Source: Arcuatula senhousia
Taxonomy: Eukaryota; Mollusca; Bivalvia; Mytilida; Mytilidae
Direction of reading: 5' to 3'
Length of the DNA stretch: 64,000 bases
Assembly: GCA_963971305.1 (NCBI GenBank)
Contig: OZ020313.1
Span: 23,633,260 to 23,697,259 of the forward strand
Shown: positions 1 through 10,769 of the stretch, piece after piece
Layout: each line of letters opens with the position of its first letter
Position numbering within the stretch: the stretch's first letter is position 1
Notes under the pieces: generated by a model
What the model saw: the letters and a program-made list of their open reading frames with translations, nothing else
Databases searched by the model: none
What the model was told of the DNA's origin: nothing
Position numbers and translations under genes: made by a program

Positions 1-190
1 ATTAAATGATGTTTTTCCTTTCATAATGTTGGTTGGTTAAAATAAAAATCCAACATTTGTTGGCTTTCTTCCTCTGTGGTGTCTGCTGCTATTTCGTGGC
101 TACATGTATATTGCTTCTTGCAATTATGACAATTAAGTTATAAATGATAACAATTAAGTTCAAATATTTCTATTTTCAAATACCATTGTC
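1..190. other. A+T-rich flank, no gene seen
   Basis: I see no coding exon, RNA gene or repeat signature here. The last five bases (186-190, TTGTC) are the left target duplication of the large element that follows. Confidence 0.5.
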
Positions 191-261
191 CACCCCTAGT
201 AAGGTGGATTCACGACGATCAGGAAAGTCCAGTGAAGGATTCACGTAATGTTGTATTTGGT
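191..261 (+). repeat. left terminal inverted repeat of the 6.4-kb element
   Basis: It matches the reverse complement of 6552-6622, with mismatches only at repeat positions 25, 31, 39 and 59. The near-identity of the ends argues for fairly recent insertion compared with the degraded interior. Confidence 0.85.
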
Positions 262-1599
262 GGGTTAAATTCGTCCCTTTTTCGATCGATATTGTTTACA
301 AAAGGCTCATGAAATACACACCTAAGCATTGTAAATAAACATAAAGCTATGTACTATTCAAATGTCTTTACATTAAGCAGTTTTGTATTGATTTCAATAA
401 AATGTGAAAGTTTGGTAAATCTATGATAAACAGTTTCAAAGTTATGACGAAAAGGGTTATACATTTTCTAACTCTAAATTATAAGTTAATAACACACTTT
501 GAACTCATGATAAAGCATTCGATGTGTAGCCACGTTCTTTCCTAATCGTTATAGATTAAAACATGCAAGGAAGGTACTGCCAACTGCTTAAGAAAAGCAA
601 ATTAGTTGACACACTAAAACGGTTATTTGTATCGCCAATTTAGAGGATTCGGTTTTGGTAATGTTTAGACAAATTGCGAGTACTGTTTTGTCGGGTTATA
701 TCATATATTTTTATGGTTAATTGCATACGATAACTTAATTATTGGTTGCATTTTTTACCAATTTTGCTGCAATTTATTTAGGGCCATTCATGAACATTAC
801 ATTTAGTTTATAAGATCTTTAACTATTGAATTTCATAAGAAACCCTACGTAAATTCCATATTTAATACTCTAAATAATCTGTAGTAAAAAATTTCGACTT
901 TTATTCATAGTTATACAGGTCGAGTCATCTAGATTTCATTTGACCTATCAATCAATCAAATTTTTATAAAATAGACCTTTTAAATGGGAGAAAATAGTAA
1001 TACTTTTTCGACGTTTTAATAGAAAAGTTCTGAACATAAACATATTTTCTTTAACTTCCTCGCTCATATTTCGTCAATACCAAATAGTTTTTGTTTTAAA
1101 CGTAGTTTTATTTGGCATGGGTAAATTCTCCTTAAAAAGTTATGTTAGGTTCCACATTTTGACTTCTTTCTCATTCGGTGCATTGGTCAATGGACAATAA
1201 CAAGTGTAAACATGACACTAAAATCTCCCCACTGGACAATGTTTCTTGGGGAAAAATTGGTGTTCTTTGTACATTAACCTTTTATCTTTTATTGATGCAA
1301 ATAGAATTACTAATTTTTTCACTGCTCATTTTTAACATTTGTTCAGCAAGTCAGTTTTTGTTTAATTATTTCTTAAAAAGCACGTGTTAGTGGTCGTACT
1401 CAAAAACCATTGGTCAAAAGTTTGATGTAAACAATATCCTTAAAAGGTAGATTCCTCGACCTGTTATAGATTTGGTATAGAACTTTCTAAGGTGATATTA
1501 AATCGCAGTCAAAATATATGAATTCACTATATACAACATCAATTTCATTTGTTCAAGATCTGTCATAACTTTTAAGCTCGTCTTGCCACAGGCCGCTGT

Positions 1600-2190
1600 G
1601 CGTACGAAGTCGTCTGTCGTTGTAAATCACACTTAAAATGGCTCATAACTCAGAAACAACAAAAAATGGCCGCGTTAAATAAAATCCTGATTTTGTCCTA
1701 TAGAATGAAAACTATTGCGAAAAGAGGAAAGCTGTTTTTTGCTCTAAAACCTTCATTTCGTTGAACTCTCCGAAAGTCTCCATTGGTCCGAAGTTATAAG
1801 GGTAAGTCCATGTATAATTTTGAAAAGGCAAACATATACTTTCTCATGCTCTGCCCGATCGAATACTATTGCAGATAGAGAAAAGCTGTTGCTTGCTTAA
1901 ATCATCAGCTCAATTAGCCATTCAAAAGGGTTCGAAGATGTCAATTAACCTTTAAAGGGGTTAAAGCTCTTAAAAGGGCAAAAATAGATTTTTTTAAATG
2001 CACTATAGAATAGTAAAAAAAAACCGTATCGCTTGATCCATCAGATCATTAAGCTTTATAGAAGTCTTTAGTTGGTTGAAGTTCCAAGAAGACCCCTTCA
2101 AGGGCTATTATAGCTAATAGAAGTGACACTTATAGCCTAAGGACGAGGAGTGCGATTAAGGCTCCTGGGAGCTTCTTGTTTTTTTCTTAT
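1600..2190 (+). mobile_element. degenerate copy of a molluscan hairpin-ended repeat
   Basis: This stretch shares phrases with the repeat at 35716-36975 (the 'atagaatgaaaactattg' and 'aagtctccattgg' segments). It ends at about 2155-2183 with a GGCTCCTGGGAGC-type hairpin followed by TTCTTGTT, the same 3' end as the copy at 3231-4680. The 5' hairpin is missing, so it is truncated or eroded. Confidence 0.55.
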
Positions 2191-3230
2191 GAATTTAAAC
2201 ACACCAAAACCAAAATATACAAAGATAAAAAATGTATAATTGAAGAAAAAGAAGACGAATACAGATGTATATAACATTCATATATCATATATAATTGCAT
2301 ATGCTTCATAAATGTTGGGGTGAGCAATGCTTAAAAAAAGGTTACAGGAATGCCGTACATGTAATATTAAAACTAAATATGAAATAGAAAATTTTCTTCA
2401 GAAAAATCAAAAATAGAAATGCATTCTAATTCCCGGCAACGTTCTGCTTCCTAATGACTTTTTGCCCCCACATTTGATTTCTTTGTATTAAACAGAAGTT
2501 CTTGTACAAAACAGGTTAATTTAATTTGGAACACAAAAGTTTATTTCAAAATTAACGGGTAAAGAAAGATTGTTTCTATCCATTGGACGAGTTGACCAGC
2601 ACATTAATGCCGCTTTTAGCGCCCATGAAACATTTTTGCCAACCTGCCAAAACCTTAGGGTTTTCGGACACTTGTATCTCATTTCAAATTGATTAAATCA
2701 GAGTAAGAAAAAACTCAACATCATCTAAAACCATAAAATGAGAAATATGCCGAGATATCAACAGATTTAAAAAGTTTGTGAAGTAGAATCAACAAATTTA
2801 TAAAATGCCGATGGTGCGTATTTTTCTGGTGTTTCATTTGAACAAACAAAAGAAGACTTTTCATGATTCCGAACACTAAATATTAATCATCGTTTATCTA
2901 TAATAATGAATCGATAGTCTTTAGCACCATTTCCTTCAGATTTAATTTCAGCCGGGGTATAGTAATAGCTAATTAAAAGTTAAATCATCACATAAAAGAT
3001 CTCCAAAATTTTAAATTTTCTTTTTTAATGGTTGATAAATTTACTACTTTTGACTGCACAGAAGTAACATCTGTATTTTCATAACATGTATTGGCTTGAA
3101 AAGTTTTGTCAAGTTTACAAAAATTAAAAAGATTCTTGATTAATGTATCGATTTTCAAACAACAGACAATATAATACTTGTTAACAACTTTTTTCAAGAA
3201 GTCTGTGATTGATCTGGTATTATTCCTTTT

Positions 3231-4680
3231 TAGCTCACCTGACCCGAAGGGTCATGTGAGCTATTGGCGTCACTTGGCGTCCGTCGTCCGTCCGTCGTCC
3301 GTCCGTAAACTTCTTCAAACGTTAACTCCTCTGACACCATAAGTCCAATTGAAACCAAACTTGGTGTAGTTGATCTTTAGGGTATGGCCTACAAAACTGT
3401 AGTTCGGATTTTTGATTTTTATAAAAACATGGCCGCCGTGGCTAAAAATAGAACATAGGGGTAAAATGCAGTTTTTTGCAAATAACTCAAAAACGGCTAC
3501 AGATATCAAAATTCTGGCAAGTGTAAAAGTGATCAGCACCTCAAGATCTACCTACCCTGAAATTTTGAAGAAAATCCAACGACCCATGTAGGAGTTATTG
3601 CCCTTTTTGTGGATTTTTTTGTAAATTTTGCACCTATTTAGCTCAATATCTTGAAAACTATACTAGATATTTGAGAAATTTAAATTGCATATTGATAAGC
3701 ACATCAAGATCTACAAAATATGTAACAGGGTCAACGTTGTAGGACCTTTCCTTTTAGGAGTTATTGCCCTTAGAACGTCAAAATTTAGCATTTTAACATC
3801 ATTTCCTGATTACATTGAAAACGTTAACTCCTCTGACACTTTAAATCCAAATGGAACCAAACTTGGTATAGTTGTTTATTAGCATTAGGTGTATAGAACT
3901 GATGTGGGGATTTTTGATTGGTCGTAAAACATGGCCGCTGTGGCTAAAAATAGAACATAGAGGTAAATGGCAGTTTTTTGCAAATAACTCTAAAACGGTA
4001 ACAAATTACAAAATTTTGATTGGGAACAAAAGTGATCAGCACCTCAAGATCTACCAGCTCTGAAATTTTGAAGAAAATCCAACAACCCATGTAGGAGTTA
4101 TTGCCCTTTTTGTGCATTTTTTGCAAATTTTGCACCTGTTTAGCTCAATATCTTGAAAACTATACTAGATATTTGAGAAATTTAAATTGCATACTGTTAA
4201 GCACATCAAGATCTACAAAATATGTAATAGGGTCAATGTTGTAGGACCTTTCCTTTTAGGAGTTATTGCCCTTAGAACGTCAAAATTGAGCATTTTAACT
4301 GCATTTCCTTATATTGAAAATGTTAACTCCTCTGACACTTTAAGTCCAAATGGAACCAAACTTGGTATTATTGTTTATTATTATTAGGTGTATAGAACTG
4401 TTGTGGGGATTTTTGATTAGTTGTAAAACATGGCCGCTGTGGCTAAAAATAGAACATTATGTTAAACTGCCATTTTTTGCTAATAACTCAAAAAGGGTGA
4501 CAGATTTTTAGATTTTGATTGAGAACAAAAGTGATCAGCACCTTTAGATCCACCATATTGTCATATGACCCCCTTATTAATCTTATGACCCTTTCAACGT
4601 TAAATAGATTTTGCCTTATAACCTTTACTTCAGGCACATATGTCAGGTGAGCGATTCAGGCTCCTGGGAGCCTCTTGTTG
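3231..4680 (+). mobile_element. hairpin-ended interspersed repeat with about 500-bp internal tandem units
   Basis: The 5' end begins TAGCTCACCTGACCCGAAGG and folds on itself (GCTCAC... with ...GTGAGC), followed by a CCGTCCGTCC run at 3281-3304. The 3' end at 4641-4679 repeats CAGGTGAGC, the complement of the 5' arm, then a perfect GGCTCC/GGAGCC hairpin and TCTTGTT. Between them lie about 2.7 tandem units of roughly 500 bp, seen from the phrase 'gttaactcctctgacac' near 3320, 3824 and 4322. The 3' hairpin recalls Helitron-like ends, but the terminal CTRR is absent, so I leave the class open. The short ORFs here are by-products of the repeat. Confidence 0.65.
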
Positions 4681-5047
4681 TTATATCATATATTTATTCT
4701 GACACTAATGATTCGAGTAACTTGAGATTCTCATTGTTTCTCTTAATGTACATGGTGTCGTGATTTGTCTCTAGTCGTCGAGTAAAACCATTTTAAGTGG
4801 CCTCAATTAACTAAATAAGTATGATTTTCTTTTAAAATACAGTGTTTGCCCACAAATATTAATACATATGAATTGAAATTTATTTTTTTTTAAACCGAGA
4901 CAAAACCGAACTCCACACATTACCAAAACAGAATCCTCTTATTACCAAACCATTATCCACCAATTTTTACATCTCTTTCTTTAAGATAAACTCAATGTTT
5001 TCGATAAAGATTTTCTAAGTGTCTTTAGTATGGCAAGCCGTTTTTAC

Positions 5048-6235
5048 ATTTATTCCTCTTTATAGATATCTCATAAACTTTATAAGATATATCATATACT
5101 TTATAAGATATCTCATATACTTTATAAGATATCTTATAAACTTTATAAGATATCTTATAAACTTTATGAGATATCTTATAAAAAATAATTTATAAGATAT
5201 CTCATATACTTTATAAGATATCTTATAAACTTTATGAGATATCTTATAAATTTTATAAGATATCTTATTTACTATATAAGATATCTTGAAAAGAAAATGA
5301 GATATCTACTAAACACAATGTTTATAAGATATCTGATAAAGTTTATAAGATATCTCATAATGTTTATAGGATATCTTATAAAGTATATGAGATATCTTAT
5401 AAATTATTTCTTATAAGATATCTTATAAAGTTTATAAGATATCTTATAAAGTTTATAAGATATCTTATAAAGTTTATCAGATATCTTATAAAGTATATGA
5501 GATATCTTATAAATTTTATGAGATATCTTTAAAGAGGCCTTATAAAAATATAAAATATCTTATAAAGTTTATAAGATATCTCATATACTTTATAAGATAT
5601 CTTATTAAATATATAAGATATCTCATATAAATGGGGGTTTATAAGATATCTTATAAAACATATGAGATATCTTATAAAACATATAAGATATCTCATAAAA
5701 CATATAAGATATCTCATAAAGTTTATTAGATATCTTATAAAGATTTTGAGATATCTTATATAAAATAATCTATAAGATATCTAATAAAAGTTATAAGATA
5801 TCTTATAAAGTTTATAAGATATCTCGTAAACTTTATGAGATATCTTATAAAAAATAACTTATAAGATATCTCATAAAATATATAAGATATCTAATAAACT
5901 TTATGAGATATCTTATAAACTTTATAAGATATCTTATTAGTTTTATAAGATATCTTATAAGTTTTATAAGATATCTTATAAATTATTTTATATGAGATAT
6001 CTAATAATCTTTATAAGATATCTTATAAACTTTATGAGATATCTTATATGTTTTATAAGATATCTTATTTGTTTTATAAGATATCTTATATGTTTTATAA
6101 GATATCTCATATGTTTTATAAGATATCTTATAAACTACCATTTATATGAGATATCTTATTTATTTAATAAGATATCTTATAAAGTATACGAGATATCTTA
6201 TAAATTTTATGAGATATCTTTAAAGAGGAATAAAT
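5048..6235. repeat. 21-bp palindromic satellite (core AAGATATCTT) with inverted ends
   Basis: This is a long run of units resembling ATAAGATATCTTATAAACTTT, about 21 bp each, in which AAGATATCTT is self-complementary. Because 21 is a multiple of three, it yields repetitive ORFs (a seven-residue pattern like IRYLINF) that are not genes. Its outer edges are inverted copies of each other: ATTTATTCCTCTTT at 5048 and its complement ending at 6235, each joined to GATATCTCATAAA. An internal boundary of the same kind lies at about 5520-5540. A shorter copy is found at about 33630-33900. Confidence 0.85.
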
Positions 6236-6551
6236 ATAAATATGGCGTGCCATACTTTAGTACATATGATATTCTTGCTTTGGTGAAAAATATAGACACT
6301 TTATGCAAACAAAAACGTATCTACACGATGAAATAGTTTTCGTCAAGAACATTATTTAACTTTGATGTTTTTCGTGAATATTTTCTTTATTTCTCAACAG
6401 ATTGATTTATACTTTTACGACTTTTTAGTTATTTGTGTAACAAATAAAGAAACAAAATCATTACACTCATCTACAATTCGAAAGACTTAAATTTTGCAAA
6501 AAAACAAAGTTGTTTACTTTTTTCTTTAACCCGACAGAACTGAACCCTCTT

Positions 6552-6622
6552 ACCAAATACAACTTTACGTGAATCCTTCACTGCACTTTCCCGATCGCCG
6601 TGAATCCACCTTACTAGGGGTG
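6552..6622 (-). repeat. right terminal inverted repeat of the 6.4-kb element
   Basis: It mirrors 191-261. The direct repeat GGATTCACG lies twice in each end, 31 bases apart, a possible transposase-binding arrangement (inference). Confidence 0.85.
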
Positions 6623-6909
6623 TTGTCGGAGATATCTTTTTTATAAGCGGACGTGTCATTTTCGTTACATTCTTGTACTGGTGAATTCATTCATCTCCAC
6701 GAAAGCGACGACTGTGTTTTTGCCATTACTTGTGTTGTGCTGTTTGTTTTTAGACTTTTTAGTGTGCTGTGAAATGCATTTCAGCGCACAACAAAACAAG
6801 TAAATCAAAACAAAAAAAACATACAATAAAAAACTTAGTTTAAACCTCAGTTACCCACTTGCTGGAAAACCATAGTAACTATTATATAATGCTTCTACAA
6901 ATATTTTTG

Positions 6910-7146
6910 CCCCCCGCCGCCGGAGCGGGGACATAGAAATTGCCGGTGTCGATCCGTCCGTCCGTCACACTTTTTTTTGTAAAAGTTTTCTCAGTTATTA
7001 TTTATAATATGCTTTCGATATTTGGTATGCAGCTTCAGGTAGGGGTCCAATATGCGTTTTCAGATTTTTCGCTCATCTACTTTCTGTTTAATGAGCCGAC
7101 TTAAATTTTTCCCACCCAACGGGCGGGGGTCCTAGAATCTGTTCTT
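6910..7146 (+). mobile_element. short molluscan GC-ended interspersed repeat
   Basis: It starts with a G+C-rich segment (GCCCCCCGCCGCCGGAGCGG), has a CCGTCCGTCCGTC run at about 6956-6967, and closes with GGGCGGGGGTCCTAGAATC and TTCTTGTT. The layout matches the other hairpin-ended repeats in this window. It holds no coding potential. The bases between it and the 6.4-kb element (6628-6909) show nothing I can name. Confidence 0.5.
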
Positions 7147-7278
7147 GTTAATCAAAATATTTTATTTTTGCATGATTGGTTTATCATCTGAGCACCAAAT
7201 GAACACAGATATAACAAACAAACAAACATAATATCATGGAAAATGCTGTCTTTTGCGTCATTACCAACACGGACTGTT

Positions 7279-8917
7279 TTAACCTATTGTTTTTTGTCGG
7301 TTTGTCTGTGAATCAGGTGGTTGATCTTCTAAAATGTCCGTTGATGCTCGCTTGATTTGGTACTTTTTTATTCTACGTTGTTCAAGATTTCTCCATCTTG
7401 CACTCAAACTCTCAAGACGTGATGATGTCCTTTGTCTGAAATATATATTAGATAAAATTTACCTCTTAACATAAGTACGTCTCTTTGTGTCAATTTACGT
7501 TTCTAAGACAATAAGATACATTGTGTACAAATTTTCGGACTGAAATTATTTTTTCGACTTTTAAGAACATTACTAGTATAAGATGGCTTTCGTCTGTTCG
7601 TTAGTTTTGTTGTTTCACATGTACATTTAAAACCGTTCCCTTAAATGAATATGCAATGGAATGCAATTAAATGATATTTCCACTAGTTTGTAGATGTACA
7701 TTTCCTGCAGATGTTTTTTAGGCCCCATCTACAAAAGTAGAGGGGCATATAGTGTTCGGGTCTATTCGTCCGTCCGTTCCAAACCAGGTTTAACCACATG
7801 TTAAAGTTAGTTTACCATGAAGGAAGTTTGGCGTGAAAATTTGTACACATTCATATACATCAGGGTATTAACTTTAATATAATAAATGGTGTTGCGCACA
7901 GCTCTGTAAAGTAATTGATATAATATAGAATGGATATGGCAGCTCACCATATCCATTCTATATTATATCTATTAACTTTAATACTTTATTGATGAAATTA
8001 CACCCGTAAGGGTCAAATCAACATACATTGTAGATATTGAATACAAAACAATACAACATATCATAAAATAGCGTAACATAAAACATAATTAGACAGCAAT
8101 TCAAAATTAACTAACAATCATCATAAAATTGTACCCGTCTCAAGAACTTATGGTTAGATGATCACAGAGGTGTTATAAACTTAAGTTTACCTAAAGGTTG
8201 AAGTTACTTTATCATGAAGGAGTACTTTATAAATCATTTAAAATCATTACAATTTTTGTCTCGCCTAAGACGAATAGTCGCGGAAGGCGAGACATAGGTA
8301 TTATTTTCCGGCGGCGGCGGCGGTGGCGTAAACTTTTTTGTAAGACTTTTGTGGACGATGAATTGCTAGAAAAGAAAAAAATAGCTAGGCATCTGATATT
8401 GGGTATACAGAGTTGAGGTTATGGTCTACGCAACTGTCACCATGTCATGTGACCATGACCCCATTTTCACACTCCAGTGACTCTGAACTTAGTTTTTTTT
8501 TCAGGCAGAAAACTTTTTGTAATACTTGTGTGGACAATGAATTGCTTGAAAAGTATAAAAGCTAGGCATCTGATATTGGGTATACAGACACTTTTTGTGT
8601 TTATATCAAGAAAAGAAAGGTAGTTGATCTTAGTGATGGTGCAGGCAGGCGAGACATACTTTAGTGACCACACTTGTTAGTTTTGGAATTAGCTTTGCGG
8701 AGAAAAAAATGTTGCGATATGGGGAATAATGTCTTTTTTGGACATATTGTTGTTAACCAATACTTCTTACTTTCGATCTTCCAGTCTTGTTTTCTCTCGT
8801 TGCAGTTCTGAACGTCGTCTTTGGAATTCCCTGTCCCACTTCTTCTGTTCTTCGATTTCCTCTGGACTAAGGAGACTGATTTCTTCGTTAAGGAACTGCT
8901 CCATATATGTAATTTTT
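7279..8917 (-). CDS. small charged coiled-coil-like protein, last two exons
   Basis: Two exons can be joined on the minus strand. The upstream exon runs from an acceptor (AG at 8918-8919) to a GTAAGA donor (exon end 8771). The terminal exon starts after TTTCAG at 7435 and stops with TAA at 7279. Phases agree (two bases plus one). If the ATG at 8904 is the start, the protein is 96 residues; the frame is also open to the acceptor at 8917, so more 5' exons may exist beyond my reach. The product is highly charged and probably helical: it opens MEQFLNEEISLLSPEEIEE, continues with dense Glu/Lys/Arg, and has a basic second half containing SARWRNLEQRR. An AATAAA on the minus strand at about 7161-7166 could serve polyadenylation. 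I do not recognise the family. Confidence 0.5.
7733..7983 (+). repeat. interspersed repeat with 5' hairpin and an inserted perfect hairpin
   Basis: It begins GGCCCCATCTACAAAAGTAG and folds with AGAGGGGC, then has a CGTCCGTCCGTTCC run, again the molluscan repeat style. Inside, 7917-7939 and 7947-7969 are perfect 23-nt complements with a 7-nt loop. That hairpin segment (7880-7969) is bounded by the direct repeat TATTAACTTTAATA at 7866-7879 and 7970-7983, as a small insertion or a slippage event would leave. I cannot place the right edge of the outer repeat. Confidence 0.5.
8258..8655 (+). mobile_element. GTCTCGCCT-hairpin interspersed repeat
   Basis: GTCTCGCCT at 8258-8266 is complemented by AGGCGAGAC at 8285-8293 and again at 8647-8655, giving a 5' hairpin and inverted outer ends. 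A GGCGGCGGCGGTGG run follows the hairpin. The body has two similar halves ('gaattgct.gaaaag', 'ctaggcatctgatattgggtatacag' at about 8360-8413 and 8537-8588). The ORF reading through it is not a gene. Confidence 0.6.
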
Positions 8918-8999
8918 CTACATAACTAAAACATGCATGCCACATTACTAGTATTTAAAGAACATTTTATATATAAAACATAGTTCTTTTTTGCGCAAG

Positions 9000-9839
9000 C
9001 AAGACAAGAAATCCAAAGGGCTTTCGAGTCTCGAAGTCAAACAAAACAAGATTAGGGGACATCATCACTGGGTATCCCACATCAAACCGAAAAAAATGAG
9101 CAAAGCGAACTCGGAAGTCTAACCAATCGTGTTCGTTGTACCTGCCCATTCAATAAGTAGTAAGTTCGGTAAGGTTTTACCGCGCATACTGGTATAATGA
9201 TAAATTGCCAATATTATTTATGGAGACATAATTTTCAAACGTATGTTTTCATTCTTTTTTATTTAGAGTCTTAATCCACCATATCTTTCTATTTGCAAGT
9301 AACTGAATAAAATTACAACCGAATTCCAGTCGAATAATTAATAAATGCAACTGGCACACGTTTCTTCTTTGAAAGGCTCGTCTGGGACCATATGGTCTTA
9401 AAGTTGTAAAACAGAGGTTAAGTAGAATATGAAAAGCATAAAATTCTCAATTCTAAATAATAAGAGGACAGATACAAACCAGCGGAAAGGAGAACAATAA
9501 AAAGCCCTATCACAAACAAACATCTGTACCATCTGAGAGAAAGAAATCCCTTATTTGTTTATGAGTGCATATGAGATCGCCCATAAAATTTTCTGAAGTT
9601 AGAGCAACATTACCCTTATAAAGAATTAACAGCGCTTATAAACGATTATTGATAGGACTAACGTGGACCCGGGGGGCTACTACCTATGATTAAGGGTATC
9701 CCTGTGCCGTTGGTATGCTCTGAACCGGACCCTGTTAACATCAGGAAAATTGCGAAAAACATAGCCTGTTATACCAGCGAACATTGTATATCATAGCCTG
9801 TTAAAACCATGTCAAACAAGATTGCTACGCGTAGCCATG
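9000..9839. other. no gene or named repeat seen
   Basis: Ordinary A+T-rich sequence. A 60-codon minus-strand ORF (8967-9149) reads smoothly but has no splice context and no motif I recognise. Confidence 0.35.
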
Positions 9840-10756
9840 TGTCCCCCGCCGCCGCATTAAGGTTGTGTGGTATGTCAATTAAAGCAATAAATTCTCTAAG
9901 AAACGATAGAAATAGGTTGTCAAAATATGGGATGATCACCTATTAACAGTACCCTATCAGTGTGTAAAGTTTCAGCAACATCTGTTCAGTAGTATCCGAG
10001 GAGTTGCACCCACAAAAATGTTTGATATGACAAAGTCCCATTTTTTGACCTTAAAATCACAAATTCGTAAATAACTCGAAAACTGTAAATATTGTTTCAA
10101 TTTTTTTTTTCGTATTATTATAGAGTACCTTTTGTTCTATCAGCCTACAAAATTTCAGAACCCTGTGCACCTAGGTAACCGAGATATTGGATGTCCTATA
10201 TTTAAACCTTTCTTCCCTGTTTCCATGGAAACGGCGGCCATTTTGAAATTTCAAATATGGGATGATCATCTACTAATAGTACCCTATCAGTGTGTAAAGT
10301 ATCAGCAACATCCATTCAGTAGTATCCAAGGAGTTGCACCCACAAAAACGTTTGACAAAGTCCCATTTTTCGGACTGAAAAATCACAAATTCGTAAATTA
10401 CTCAAAAACCGTAAATATCGCTTCAAAATTTTTTTCGTATTATTATAGAGTACCTTTTGCTCTATCAGCCTACAAAATTTCAGAACCCTGTGCACCTAGG
10501 TAACAGAGATATTGGATGACCTATATTTTGACCTTTCTTCCCTGTTTCCATGGAAACGGCGGCCATTTTGAAAATTTCAAATATAGGATGATCATCAACT
10601 AACAGTACCTTATCAGTGTGTAAAGTTTCAGCAACATCTGTTCAGTAGTGTCCGAGGAGTTGCACCCACAAAAAAACGTGACGGACGGACAGACGGACGG
10701 ACGGACGGACGGACGGAGACCATTACTAAGTCCCTCCGACGCGTTGCGGCGGGGGA
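9840..10756 (+). mobile_element. GTCCCCCGCCGC-ended repeat with about 328-bp tandem units
   Basis: The left end reads TGTCCCCCGCCGCCGCA and the right end reads TGCGGCGGGGGACA, so the ends are inverted. Internally about 2.6 tandem units of roughly 328 bp are visible from 'ctatcagtgtgtaaagt' near 9953, 10284 and 10610, and from 'gtttccatggaaacggcggcc' near 10219 and 10549. A GACGGACGG run precedes the right end. The 123-codon ORF at 10132-10503 is read-through of these units. A shorter relative lies at 23523-23826. Confidence 0.65.
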
Positions 10757-10769
10757 CAAAAATGCTTGC

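Larger units (their letters stand above)
191..6622. mobile_element. 6.4-kb non-autonomous DNA element with 71-bp terminal inverted repeats
   Basis: The two ends are inverted copies: 191-261 and the reverse complement of 6552-6622 agree at 67 of 71 positions. Both start CACCCCTAGTAAGGTGG and both contain GGATTCACG twice. TTGTC directly precedes the left end (186-190) and directly follows the right end (6623-6627), which fits a 5-bp target duplication. Inside I find no ORF above 114 codons and no transposase motif. The interior holds a degenerate repeat (about 1600-2190), a hairpin-ended element (3231-4680) and a 21-bp palindromic satellite (5048-6235). It is most likely a non-autonomous element mobilised in trans that gained nested insertions. 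I do not recognise the superfamily from the ends. Confidence 0.8.

Noticed and set aside
3231..4680. Firm Helitron assignment for the hairpin-ended repeats
   Set aside because: The 3' hairpin is suggestive, but the TC start and CTRR end of Helitrons are not present.
5234..6336. ORFs made of seven-residue repeats (like IRYLINF)
   Set aside because: They follow directly from a 21-bp DNA satellite; both strands are open equally.
8967..9149. 60-codon minus-strand ORF (MGRYNEHDWLDFRVRF...)
   Set aside because: Reads smoothly, but there is no paired splice site, domain or neighbouring exon in phase.
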